From an uncultured Nostoc sp. (GTDB lineage Bacteria; Cyanobacteriota; Cyanobacteriia; Cyanobacteriales; Nostocaceae): a stretch of DNA of 37,894 nt. The stretch covers positions 1 through 37,894 of the forward strand of contig NZ_CALMFY010000055.1 of the NCBI RefSeq assembly GCF_937863485.1. Direction: 5' to 3'. Shown piece by piece: positions 1-8,055 of the stretch (position 1 is the first letter of the stretch; each line of letters begins with the position of its first letter). The position numbers were made by a program, and so were the translations under genes. Under the pieces are notes generated by a model, which did not search any database, was not told the DNA's origin, and saw only the letters and a list, made by a program, of their open reading frames with translations.

Positions 1-258
1 AATTGACGATAGCGCAGCGTAAAGCCTGCGGCATGGCAACTCTTAGAGAGTCTGCATACCCTTTCCCTACGGGACGCTCTTGCGTTCGGGGATCTTGCTA
101 GCAAGAGCGTCTCGTAGAGAGCGTCTTTTGGATTAAATTTCAATTCTTTAATCCAAAGTCGTTCGACTGAGCGTAGCCGTACCCTTACGGGGATCTTGCT
201 ACGCGTAGCGTTCCGCAGGAAAGTCTAAAATCTAAAATTCTTACTCCCCACTCCTCCC
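1..258. repeat. Interspersed palindromic repeat block downstream of ilvA
   Basis: No gene is visible. The stretch is built of the short GC-rich palindromic repeats that litter Nostoc-type intergenic DNA. A 16-bp inverted repeat with one mismatch lies at 68-83 and 101-116 (core GACGCTCTTGC / GCAAGAGCGTC). A second related unit with the words GAGCGTAGCC and ACGCGTAGCG spans about 165-220. A short tandem A/T-rich unit (TCTAAAA repeated, 223-238) and a pyrimidine run (243-260) follow. The hairpins could end transcription of the ilvA gene to the right, but no clear U-tract terminator is visible. Confidence 0.6.
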
Positions 259-1770
259 CTATCCTAAAAACAGCTTGTATGCTGGATTCTTGTTTTCATC
301 CCAATAGCGATAGCCCAGGTTATCGAGAAAAGCTTGCCACTCTTTCATCTCGTGGGGGGGAACCTGGATACCAACAACGATTCGTCCGTAGTCTGCCCCG
401 TTGTTGCGGTAATGAAAAAGACTAATATTCCAATTGGGACTGGTGGAAGTAACAAACTTCATCAATGCGCCGGGACGTTCGGGAAACTCAAAACGGTAGA
501 GCAATTCATTGTGAGCCAAGGGAGAGTGCCCACCCACCATGTGCCGCAGATGTAATTTAGTTAGTTCGTCGTCTGTTAAATCAAGAGTTTTAAATCCTTG
601 AGCTTCAAAGTTTTCTACCATCTTTGCAGCATCGGCCCGGTTTTGAATTTGCACACCTACAAAAATATGGGCCGTTTTTTCATGGGCAATGCGATAATTA
701 AACTCGGTAAGATTACGGTTGCCAATACATTCACAAAACCGACGAATACTTCCCCGTTCCTCAGGAATTGTGACTGCAAAGATAGCTTCGCGGCGTTCGC
801 CCAACTCTGCCCGTTCTGCCACAAAGCGGAGGCGATCAAAATTCATGTTTGCACCACAAGCTACAGCAATTAAGGTTTGTCCTTCGATTTGTTCTCGTTC
901 TGCGTAAGCTTTGGCAGCTGCGATCGCCAATGCACCGGCTGGTTCTAGAATAGATCGCGTATCCTCAAACACGTCTTTAATCGCGGCACAAGTTTTGTCT
1001 GTATCCACCAGAATAATTTCATCTATATACTGCTGACATAAACGAAAGGTTTCTTCACCTACTTCTCGCACCGCCACGCCATCGGCAAATAACCCCACTT
1101 GGGACAAGCGCACCCGATGTCCGGCTTTTAGTGATTGAGACATCGCATCAGCATCTACTGGCTCAACCCCAATAATCTTGATTTCCGGACGCAACCGTTT
1201 CACATAAGCCCCAATCCCAGAAATTAATCCACCCCCTCCAATCGCTACAAAAATCGCATGGATGGGTTGCTGATATTGCCGTAAAATTTCCATCCCGATT
1301 GTTCCCTGTCCAGCAATTACATGGGGATCATCGAAAGGATGAATAAAGGTTAATCCTTTTTCTACTTCTAATTCACGGGCATAACTATAAGCATCGTCGT
1401 AGGTATTTCCATGCAACACGACTGCTCCGCCCCTCATTCTAACCGCATCTACCTTGACTTGGGGTGTGGTTATTGGCATGATGATAATCGCTTTGGTTCC
1501 CAAGCGCTGGGCTGCAAGGGCGACCCCCTGAGCATGGTTCCCCGCAGACGCGGCGATTACACCCAGCGCCAATATATCTGGTGGCAGTTGCACCATTTTG
1601 TTATAAGCACCCCGCAGTTTAAAGGAAAATACTGACTGCATATCCTCACGTTTCAGCAGTAGTTGATTATTTAGCCGCGCAGACAAATTTGGAGCATACT
1701 CCAGTGGTGTTTCCTGGGCAACATCGTACACACGGGCAGTTAGAATTTGGATGAGGTAGTCGCAATACAT
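259..1770 (-). CDS. ilvA: Threonine ammonia-lyase, biosynthetic (threonine deaminase)
   Basis: PLP enzyme converting L-threonine to 2-oxobutanoate and ammonia, the committed step of isoleucine synthesis, in the cytosol. The PLP-binding lysine lies in SFKLRGAYNK (Lys51), the phosphate-binding glycine loop is GGGGLISG, and the second half (from about residue 325) is the C-terminal regulatory part with ACT-like domains. The length of 503 residues matches the long, isoleucine-regulated form (E. coli IlvA is 514), not the short catabolic type. The frame can be opened 3 codons earlier at a TTG (1779), but I chose the ATG at 1770, giving MYCDYLIQIL. No strong Shine-Dalgarno is seen. The gene stands alone, with no other ilv gene in the window. 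Allosteric inhibition by isoleucine is known for this family and is not visible directly. Confidence 0.93.
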   Translation of the reverse strand: MYCDYLIQILTARVYDVAQETPLEYAPNLSARLNNQLLLKREDMQSVFSFKLRGAYNKMVQLPPDILALGVIAASAGNHAQGVALAAQRLGTKAIIIMPITTPQVKVDAVRMRGGAVVLHGNTYDDAYSYARELEVEKGLTFIHPFDDPHVIAGQGTIGMEILRQYQQPIHAIFVAIGGGGLISGIGAYVKRLRPEIKIIGVEPVDADAMSQSLKAGHRVRLSQVGLFADGVAVREVGEETFRLCQQYIDEIILVDTDKTCAAIKDVFEDTRSILEPAGALAIAAAKAYAEREQIEGQTLIAVACGANMNFDRLRFVAERAELGERREAIFAVTIPEERGSIRRFCECIGNRNLTEFNYRIAHEKTAHIFVGVQIQNRADAAKMVENFEAQGFKTLDLTDDELTKLHLRHMVGGHSPLAHNELLYRFEFPERPGALMKFVTSTSPNWNISLFHYRNNGADYGRIVVGIQVPPHEMKEWQAFLDNLGYRYWDENKNPAYKLFLG

Positions 1771-2168
1771 GGGTGTCAAGGTGTTAGCAAATGCCAGATG
1801 GAAATTAATTTTACGTTACAAGCGATCGCACTGATTTTATTTAATTGCACTAAGGCGAAATTTTGAGTGAATAAAATTTAAAAATTACTAATACTGTTTG
1901 AAGAGAAATAAGTTCAGTGATTGAAATTTTTTGGTGACTTCAAATTAAATGCGATCGCTGGTAGGTTGATTTTAAAAGAGTTTCGTCAACTGTCTGAGTA
2001 TTTAGATCAACAGATGAGTATAGTGTTGCTTATGAACATAACTTCTCAATTCATGTTAAACTCTGTATAGAAGATTAAATTCGGCTATGTAGTTTGTTTT
2101 TATAGATAATTGTATTACAGACCTCTGCGGATCTCAATCTCTACACCCCCTGATTCTGGAGACATTAT
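1771..2168. other. Intergenic region between divergent ilvA and RRM gene
   Basis: About 400 bp without a gene, carrying the promoters of both divergent genes. It holds two HIP1 octamers (about 1822 and 1951) and is otherwise A/T-rich. Cyanobacterial glycine-rich RRM genes are often cold-induced through long leaders, and the long untranslated stretch before 2169 would fit that, but no specific leader structure could be defined. Confidence 0.4.
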
Positions 2169-2480
2169 ATGTCAATTTATGTCGGTAACCTAGCTTATGA
2201 GGTTAAAGAAGACGACCTCCGGCAAGTCTTTGCAGAATACGGAACGGTAAAAAATGTTCAATTGCCTATAGACCGAGAAACAGGTCGGATGAGAGGTTTC
2301 GGCTTTGTAGAAATGGAATCGGACGCACAAGAAACAGCAGCAATTGAAGCCCTTGATAACGCTGAGTGGATGGGTCGGAGCTTAAAAGTTAATAAAGCTA
2401 AACCCAAAACTGATGGAGGTTCCTCTGGTGGTAGACGAGGAAACTATAGTGGTGGTGGTGGTTCCTCTGGCCGCTATTAA
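2169..2480 (+). CDS. Glycine-rich RRM RNA-binding protein (cyanobacterial Rbp type)
   Basis: A 103-residue protein with a single RNA-recognition motif (residues 2-77): RNP2 is IYVGNL and RNP1 is RGFGFVEM, both with the aromatic residues that stack on RNA bases. The last 20 residues are a Gly/Ser/Arg tail (SSGGRRGNYSGGGGSSGRY), typical of cyanobacterial Rbp proteins, which are implicated in cold acclimation and mRNA binding or localisation. It is followed by an intrinsic terminator at 2517-2544 and then rpsU. The rbp-rpsU pairing recurs in cyanobacteria, suggesting a link to translation under cold stress. Assignment to this family is secure; the particular paralogue is not. Confidence 0.93.
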   Translation: MSIYVGNLAYEVKEDDLRQVFAEYGTVKNVQLPIDRETGRMRGFGFVEMESDAQETAAIEALDNAEWMGRSLKVNKAKPKTDGGSSGGRRGNYSGGGGSSGRY

Positions 2481-2516
2481 GGTCTAAAATCAAGAATTTA
2501 ACTCTAAGGTCTTGAG

Positions 2517-2544
2517 GGCAGACAAGGCGTCTGCCTTTTTTTTT
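2517..2544 (+). terminator. Rho-independent terminator between RRM gene and rpsU
   Basis: GGCAGAC (2517-2523) and GTCTGCC (2529-2535) form a 7-bp stem with a 5-nt loop, followed by nine T residues (2536-2544). It lies 36 bp after the RRM stop and 58 bp before rpsU, so it would end or attenuate the RRM transcript before rpsU. Confidence 0.9.
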
Positions 2545-2602
2545 GCGCTTCGGTTGACTGGAGTGCTTACCACCAATTAAGCCAATTTAGTAGGAATATA
2601 GT

Positions 2603-2791
2603 ATGACCCAGATAATACCAGGCGAAAATGAAGGGATTGAATCAGCCTTACGTCGATTTAAGCGAGAAGTGTCCAAGGCGGGGATTTTCCCAGATATCAA
2701 GAAGCACCGTCACTTTGAAACGCCCCTGCAAAAGCTCAAACGCAAAACAATTGCCAAACACAAACAGCGGAAGAGAAGTTTCCGCAATTGA
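2603..2791 (+). CDS. rpsU: 30S ribosomal protein S21 (bS21)
   Basis: A 62-residue, strongly basic protein. It shows the bS21 pattern: N-terminal acidic/helical segment ([20 protein letters not shown]), then a middle block with [10 protein letters not shown] and a C-terminal Lys/Arg tail ([17 protein letters not shown]). bS21 sits near the anti-Shine-Dalgarno end of 16S rRNA and aids initiation. It is separated from the RRM gene by a terminator, so rpsU may have its own promoter in 2545-2602 or depend on readthrough. A second short frame overlapping it is a shadow. Confidence 0.95.
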   Translation: MTQIIPGENEGIESALRRFKREVSKAGIFPDIKKHRHFETPLQKLKRKTIAKHKQRKRSFRN

Positions 2792-2797
2792 TAATAA

Positions 2798-3310
2798 ATG
2801 CCTTTTATGAACCCAGAAGTTAAACATATTGTTAGCGAACTAAGGCGTGAATTCTACTCTAGCTTTGCAACTGCTATGAATATGCCGGTGATCATAACTG
2901 GTACATCTTATAGTAGTAATTCACCGATCGCATCTTGGATGGATTATAGGGAAAGACTAAACTATGTAAATATATATGCTTATACAGCACCTGATGAATT
3001 TGTCCCATTCCGCCCATTCATTCTTCGACTGGCTATAAACAAGAGTGCTGGTAGAGTGACGACGTTCAGAAAAGGACAAGTCTGGCGAGGTCTTAATTTG
3101 GTGTGGGATTTCGAGTTAACTGTACTACCAAAAGAAATCTTAGACTTTCTTCCCTGGATAGTTAACTTAGTTGAGGCTCATGACAAAGGTTCATGCTTAT
3201 TGCTACAATCACCACCTCATTCATTTGAATTAAAAGTGCCAGAGGTTGAATTCTTTAATAACGTATGGACTCAGAAAGCTTGGCTCCTTGCAAATTCGAC
3301 AATATCCTAA
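2798..3310 (+). CDS. Hypothetical protein, 170 residues, downstream of rpsU
   Basis: I do not recognise a family. The frame starts 7 bp after the rpsU stop, so it is probably cotranscribed. Another ATG three codons in (2807) is an equally possible start, and neither has a clear ribosome-binding site. No signal peptide or membrane segment is visible. The middle contains several Trp/Tyr residues and the segment GRVTTFRKGQVWRGLNLVWD, giving the look of a compact alpha/beta domain. Residue composition is like that of a normal soluble protein. It is probably real because of length and position, but the function is unknown. Confidence 0.65.
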   Translation: MPFMNPEVKHIVSELRREFYSSFATAMNMPVIITGTSYSSNSPIASWMDYRERLNYVNIYAYTAPDEFVPFRPFILRLAINKSAGRVTTFRKGQVWRGLNLVWDFELTVLPKEILDFLPWIVNLVEAHDKGSCLLLQSPPHSFELKVPEVEFFNNVWTQKAWLLANSTIS

Positions 3311-3546
3311 TGGTTGGTGCTAATCACTCTTTTAGCAACCGACTAAAAATATATGTGCTTGGGCTTTGTTTGCCCAATAAGAAATTAGCGACCCTACTTC
3401 GGGGAACGTTCCAAACCTTTGTAAATTTTTAAAACAAAATAGGCACCGTTGCACAAGTATTAGAGGGTTCTCCTGATTTGCTTGATAATCATGCTACTCG
3501 CGCGTTAATACCTGATAATTAATAAGGCAATCTACAGAGAGCAAAG

Positions 3547-4527
3547 ATGCAGACTCTCCAACAACTCTCCCTCCCAAGCATGGGCTGCGGGACTTGGGCC
3601 TGGGGCAACCAACTGCTTTGGGGATATAACGAAAGTATGGATGACCAGTTGCAAGCCGTCTTTAACCTTTGTGTAAGCAACGCTGTGACTTTATTTGATA
3701 CAGGTGATTCTTACGGAACAGGGAGATTGAATGGTCGCAGTGAGTTACTCTTGGGACGATTCAACCGAGAATATGTAGGTTCAGGTAAAGAAAATATTTG
3801 TATTGCTACTAAGCTTGCTGCTTACCCGTGGAGATGGACACGTCAGTCAATGGTAAAAGCTTGCAAATCATCTGCCCAACGCCTGGGAAGAAACGTAGAT
3901 TTGGTACAGATGCACTGGTCTACAGCAAACTATGCTCCTTGGCAAGAGGGAGGGCTATTAGATGGTCTTGGCGATTTATATGAGCAAGGACTGGTTAAGG
4001 GAGTGGGACTATCTAATTATGGGCCTAAGCGGCTTAAGCAGGTACAGAAAAAGTTTGCTGAACGAGGCGTTCCGATTACTACTCTGCAAGTTCAATACTC
4101 TTTGTTGTCTACATATCCTGTCACTCAACTAAAGCTTAAAGACCTTTGTGATGAGTTGGGAATCAAATTGATTGCCTACAGCCCTCTAGCTTTGGGACTA
4201 CTGACAGGAAAATACTCTAAGCAAGGCCCTTTGCCCAAAGGCATCCGAGGTCTGCTGTTTAGGCAGATATTACCAGGAATGCGATCGCTTTTGGCATGTA
4301 TCCAAGAGGTAGCACAGTCTAGAAACAAAACTATGTCACAGGTAGCAATTAATTGGTGCATCTGTAAAGGAACCATTCCTATTCCTGGAGCAAAGAGCGT
4401 CGAACAGGCAAGGGAGAATATTGGTGCATTGGGTTGGCAATTAGACGGCAATGAGATTGCAGAGTTGGATAGGGCGGCGATGAATGCAGACAAAAAAATG
4501 GTACAAAATATCTTTCAAACTAAGTAA
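3547..4527 (+). CDS. Aldo/keto reductase family oxidoreductase
   Basis: A 326-residue (beta/alpha)8-barrel NADPH-dependent carbonyl reductase. The catalytic tetrad is visible: Asp51 and Tyr56 in FDTGDSYG, Lys89 in IATKLAAYPWR, His123 in VQMHWST. The cofactor-binding end is also conserved: SPLALGLLTGKY and, later, GTIPIPGAKSVEQARENIGALGW. The length is normal and complete. This sequence type resembles the plant/cyanobacterial group related to pyridoxal reductase and uncharacterised plastid reductases, so the natural substrate is not assignable. It has its own promoter region (3311-3546) and no operon partner. Confidence 0.9.
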   Translation: MQTLQQLSLPSMGCGTWAWGNQLLWGYNESMDDQLQAVFNLCVSNAVTLFDTGDSYGTGRLNGRSELLLGRFNREYVGSGKENICIATKLAAYPWRWTRQSMVKACKSSAQRLGRNVDLVQMHWSTANYAPWQEGGLLDGLGDLYEQGLVKGVGLSNYGPKRLKQVQKKFAERGVPITTLQVQYSLLSTYPVTQLKLKDLCDELGIKLIAYSPLALGLLTGKYSKQGPLPKGIRGLLFRQILPGMRSLLACIQEVAQSRNKTMSQVAINWCICKGTIPIPGAKSVEQARENIGALGWQLDGNEIAELDRAAMNADKKMVQNIFQTK

Positions 4528-5081
4528 AATTTCAACGTTGCTGAATTTGAATATGAATAATTGCAAAAACTTGGTTTAAGTCTGAGAAGAAAAATACTTA
4601 GATTTTACAGAAATTCAAACATAAATATCTTAATTATGTCTGATTAACTAGTAATTTATATTACTAGTTTTCGATTAAAATACAGTGCTATTTTAGCAAG
4701 TATCTTGTCAAAAATAGCTTTTATCGTAACCTTTCAGGGGGCAGAAGGGCGATCGTCAAATAGAACGACTCCTAATCTGGTAATGTGAGATTTATAGCAA
4801 GACCGTCGAACTCACGTTACTTTATATAGTTAGTACAAGATATAAATTTTATAATATCATCCTTTAGCTAGATACTACAATATATCGCTCAATTTACTGT
4901 AGTTTAAAATTACTTGGTACAGACTAAAGGTTAAGTGAGGTATTGAAGCAAAAACAGGCTAAGACATTCTTTAGCCAAAAAATTCCCACACTCAAGCACC
5001 ATGATTAAGCATTCAAATAAATTGAGCAAATTAAGGATATCTCACTGTAAACCCTATCTAAGTTAAAAGTTAAAAGAACCT
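4528..5081. other. 554-bp gene-free interval before the PPK2 gene
   Basis: No frame of coding character was found on either strand. The sequence is A/T-rich with many stops. The only clear structure is the palindrome at 4646-4669, listed separately. The right part should hold the promoter of the PPK2 gene; no convincing -35/-10 pair could be singled out. Confidence 0.5.
4646..4669. repeat. Perfect 10-bp A/T-rich palindrome
   Basis: AACTAGTAAT (4646-4655) and ATTACTAGTT (4660-4669) are exact inverted copies around a 4-base loop, followed by TTTTCG. It lies 119 bp after the aldo/keto reductase stop. It may be a weak terminator or a symmetric protein-binding site. The stem is A/T-rich and the T-run short, so I do not call it a terminator. 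Confidence 0.5.
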
Positions 5082-6053
5082 ATGAGCCAGTCAAATAGTT
5101 CAACAGATAATAATTCAACTGCCAACAGCAACGCAACACCAGCAGAATCTCGTAAGACAAAAAAAGCGGCAGCAAAGATTACAACCGAATATGCCGAGGA
5201 AATGGCACCTGAAAAAATCGTTGTAGACGAGCCACCGCCTAAACCAGACTATCCTCGCTACCGAGTTCACCCCGGACAGCCCATCACCTTGGCTAATTTC
5301 GATCCAAATGCCTGTGAGGGCTACAAGAAAAAGAAGCATGTTGAGGAAGAATTGGAAAAGCAGCGTCAACGGTTGCAAAATTTGCAAGAACGGTTATATG
5401 CTGAACACCATCGCAGTTTGCTAATCGTGCTGCAAGCGATGGACACCGGGGGTAAAGATGGTACCATCAAACATGTATTCGGTGGTCTTAACCCACAAGG
5501 CTGTCAGGTTTGGTCATTCAAAAAGCCCAGCGATGAAGAATTAAGCCATGATTTTCTTTGGCGCTACCACCAGCGGGCACCACAACGGGGGATGATTAGC
5601 ATCTTCAATCGCTCTCATTACGAAGATGTGTTAATTGTGCGAGTCAAACAGCTAGTACCAGAGGATATTTGGCGCGATCGCTATCAGTTGATTAACGAGT
5701 TTGAGCATATGCTGACACTCAACAACATTGCTGTTATCAAGTTTTTTCTTCACATTTCTAAAGATGAACAAAAACGGCGCTTGGAAAGTCGGTTAGAAGA
5801 TCCAGATAAGCATTGGAAGTTTTCCAGCAACGATTTAAAAGAGCGGGTACTGTGGGATGACTACCAAGTGGCATTTGAGGAGATGATTAACAATTGCTCG
5901 ACTGCTCATGCTCCCTGGTATGTCATACCTGCAAACAATAAGTGGTATCGTAACTTGGTAGTAGCTCGAACGATCGCAGACACTTTAGAGGCAATCAACC
6001 CGCAATTTCCACCAGCAGAAAAGGGTTTAGAAAATATTGTGGTTCCAGATTAA
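5082..6053 (+). CDS. Polyphosphate kinase 2 (PPK2) family phosphotransferase
   Basis: Transfers phosphate between inorganic polyphosphate and nucleotides. The 323-residue protein has a Walker A-like loop MDTGGKDG (120-127), a Walker B-type motif NRSHYED (176-182), and a lid region with the family signature RDRYQLINEFE and later DDYQVAFEEMI, NKWYRNLVVA. The catalytic domain (about 56-310) is complete. The first 55 residues are a low-complexity Ser/Asn/Thr then Ala/Lys extension, unusual for the compact enzyme and perhaps a flexible tail. The sequence resembles the polyphosphate:AMP/ADP phosphotransferase subfamily, but substrate class cannot be fixed by eye. The upstream site is poor in Shine-Dalgarno character (AAAGAACCT). 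It is a single gene. Confidence 0.92.
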   Translation: MSQSNSSTDNNSTANSNATPAESRKTKKAAAKITTEYAEEMAPEKIVVDEPPPKPDYPRYRVHPGQPITLANFDPNACEGYKKKKHVEEELEKQRQRLQNLQERLYAEHHRSLLIVLQAMDTGGKDGTIKHVFGGLNPQGCQVWSFKKPSDEELSHDFLWRYHQRAPQRGMISIFNRSHYEDVLIVRVKQLVPEDIWRDRYQLINEFEHMLTLNNIAVIKFFLHISKDEQKRRLESRLEDPDKHWKFSSNDLKERVLWDDYQVAFEEMINNCSTAHAPWYVIPANNKWYRNLVVARTIADTLEAINPQFPPAEKGLENIVVPD

Positions 6054-6183
6054 AGTAAGAAATTACCAAAGTACAGCATTTCATGAATTTATTGCGAATT
6101 AAATTTGGCAATACTTTGTTAAGTGGATAGGCATAAATAAACAATACTTTGTAGTAAGCATTAAAGTGAAAATCCTTACCCTG

Positions 6184-6222
6184 AATACTGCGCGATGGCT
6201 ACGGCGGTTACGCTATCGCACA
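6184..6222. repeat. Interspersed repeat unit (copy 1)
   Basis: The word GCGATGGCTACGGCGG followed by TTACGCTATCGCAC is an imperfect palindrome. A sister unit, GCGATGCCTACGGCGG then TAAACTACGCAC, occurs at 7983-8010. Both sit between genes, matching the GC-rich dispersed repeats of Nostoc genomes. Confidence 0.5.
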
Positions 6223-6283
6223 TTATTATTGTTGATTACTTAAGCAAACCGCACCTAAGTCCAATCGCCTCCAGGCGTGATCA

Positions 6284-6976
6284 TTAAAGAGCAAAAGCCA
6301 AGTCACTTTCAATTAACTTGGCACCTGTTAGGTTAGCCCCACTCAAATTGCAGAAGTTAAAATTTGCCCCTCTTAAGTCTGCTAATGCTAGATTAGCTCC
6401 TCTTAGGTCTGCATCTGTGAGGTTAACTTCACCTAAGTTAGCGCTACTTAAATTAGCCCCCCTCAGTGAAGCTTGTTGCAGGTTTGCCTTGGTTAGGTTT
6501 GTCCTCATTAAATATGCCTTACTCAGGTCGGCTCCACTTAAATTAGCTTCACTTAGGTCTGCTGCTGTTAAATCAGCTTTACTTAGATTGGCTTGACTTA
6601 AGTCTGCCAAACTCAACTTTGCATAACTTAGGTTAATTTCACTCAGCTTTACTGATGCAAGTACTGCACACCTCAAATTAGCATTAATAAAATTTCTTTC
6701 TCCCATTGCATAACGGCGTAAAAGTTCATCAGTTGTTACTCTGTCTAAAACAGCTTTTGATGCGCCTTGATAACACCATGTAGCTTCTAATAGTTTGGCC
6801 GCAGTATTAACAGCTACCTGATCACATTTAGCTATGATCACACCATTGCAGCCATCCCATTGACCGTTAAGTATAAAGGCAATCTCATTAGCGGCAGCAA
6901 TTGAGTCAAATAGTAAAATAGATTCCTTGTGCCGTTTTAACCAGCTATTCCAACCAATTGAGATAATATTTTTCAT
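6284..6976 (-). CDS. Pentapeptide repeat protein
   Basis: A 230-residue protein. Residues about 93-228 are an almost unbroken run of A(N/D)LxxA pentapeptides, roughly 27 units, predicted to fold as a right-handed quadrilateral beta helix. The first 90 residues are a separate non-repeat domain with several Trp and Cys residues, which I do not recognise. No signal peptide or membrane segment is evident. Pentapeptide proteins are numerous in cyanobacteria and mostly of unknown role; the DNA-mimic gyrase-protecting type is one known member, but nothing here points specifically to it. The gene is alone, with 230 bp of non-coding DNA downstream. Confidence 0.88.
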   Translation of the reverse strand: MKNIISIGWNSWLKRHKESILLFDSIAAANEIAFILNGQWDGCNGVIIAKCDQVAVNTAAKLLEATWCYQGASKAVLDRVTTDELLRRYAMGERNFINANLRCAVLASVKLSEINLSYAKLSLADLSQANLSKADLTAADLSEANLSGADLSKAYLMRTNLTKANLQQASLRGANLSSANLGEVNLTDADLRGANLALADLRGANFNFCNLSGANLTGAKLIESDLAFAL

Positions 6977-7146
6977 TTTTATAAGTGTTTGGCACGTTAA
7001 GTGACGATTACGGCTTTAACTTCCAGATATTAATAAACTCTAGGTTACTCTACCTCTGTCTTAAGTTATTTATTCAAGGTTAGTTCCAGTGACACAAAAG
7101 GCTGGACTTCGTTTTTCAAGACTACTTCTTTTGTGCGCCAGTTTAT

Positions 7147-7204
7147 GACAGGGCGCTGCACAAAGACCTACAACACTGATGCAGCCCATTTACAGCGCTC
7201 TGTC
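7147..7204. repeat. Inverted repeat between two minus-strand genes
   Basis: GACAGGGCGCTG (7147-7158) pairs with CAGCGCTCTGTC (7193-7204) with one mismatch, enclosing 34 bp. It lies between the 60-residue ORF (7251-7433) and the pentapeptide gene. A partly similar word (CAGCGCTCGGTCA) appears near 7846-7858. It could act in termination or be a mobile-repeat scar. Confidence 0.45.
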
Positions 7205-7250
7205 ACAAAGGAGTTACAATCGGCTTAACTACAAATACAAGAACTTAGTT

Positions 7251-7433
7251 CTAAACAGTTGAGTCTGAGCGTTCTATTTGTTGCCGAATGGTATCAATAG
7301 AAGCATTAACGCCAGCCAGTTTGGACTCTAAATCATCTCGCATCCAAATCAAGAATTTTAATTTCCGCTCTAAGCCAGCTTTGCGCGAAATGGGTTCGCT
7401 TCCATAACAGGGATTACCCCAAAAAGGAAACAT
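7251..7433 (-). CDS. Small protein, 60 residues, predicted coiled coil
   Basis: Not recognised as a named family. It is kept because the ATG is preceded by a good Shine-Dalgarno (AGAGGT, 5 bases upstream) and the protein has coherent character. It has a short N-terminal part with Phe/Trp/Pro/Cys (FPFWGNPCYG), then an amphipathic helix from about residue 18 to 57 (LERKLKFLIWMRDDLESK...IDTIRQQIE) with a heptad-like pattern of Leu/Ile. It may be a small oligomerising or membrane-associated protein. It lies 274 bp upstream of the pentapeptide gene on the same strand, with an inverted repeat between them. Confidence 0.5.
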   Translation of the reverse strand: MFPFWGNPCYGSEPISRKAGLERKLKFLIWMRDDLESKLAGVNASIDTIRQQIERSDSTV

Positions 7434-8055
7434 AGTTTACCTCTGTATTTAGCTTTTGTAACAGTGCAATGTATTGCACTACTACACTACATTATGACTA
7501 ATCACAATCAGACTGGTGTGTGTAACAACCGACCTAAATTGGACGTGCTTAACGAACTTTGCTAAAAGTTATCTATTGAACTAGCAGAGGTATTTGACCA
7601 TACTGCTATCAATTCTTTGCATTCCTGTGTTAAGAAAAAGGTGAAGTGGCGGCAGCACTTCAAATGAACACAGAAAGATTCTGCCAATTTGGCATTACAA
7701 GTCTCTGAATTGCCGTTTAAATGAGATATCAAGAGAACGGAATAGCCCAAAGGTTACACGAGGAATAGTTTACCCTATGCCTCAGTAGCTCCACAAATCG
7801 CCAGTTGTTGACCCAACGCTGTAGAATCACTTCTTAGGCAACTTACAGCGCTCGGTCATCGCTTCTCTACAACTGGCTAGTAATGTACTAGAAAACACAT
7901 AGCAATTGAGCAGTCTATCTACTGCTTAGATTTGGCAGACATCCCTTGGCATATTTCCTTACTTGAATCAAGAGGATGAAGGGCGATGCCTACGGCGGTA
8001 AACTACGCACCCCATAAAATGGGAACCCTGTTATATAATAGCGTTCCTCATTGCC
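7434..8055. other. 622-bp gene-free interval
   Basis: A 62-codon frame at 7562-7750 minus needs a TTG start with no ribosome-binding site and was rejected. The interval holds the promoter region for the minus-strand small ORF, one dispersed-repeat unit (7983-8010), and, near the right end, TTATATAAT (8031-8039), a good -10-like element 17 bp before the WD40 start codon. Confidence 0.4.

Noticed and set aside
6318..6596. 92-codon plus-strand ORF opposite the pentapeptide gene
   Set aside because: Its LAPLRSA periodicity is the antisense reading of the pentapeptide codons.
7562..7750. 62-codon minus-strand ORF
   Set aside because: Needs a TTG start, has no Shine-Dalgarno and no recognisable protein character.
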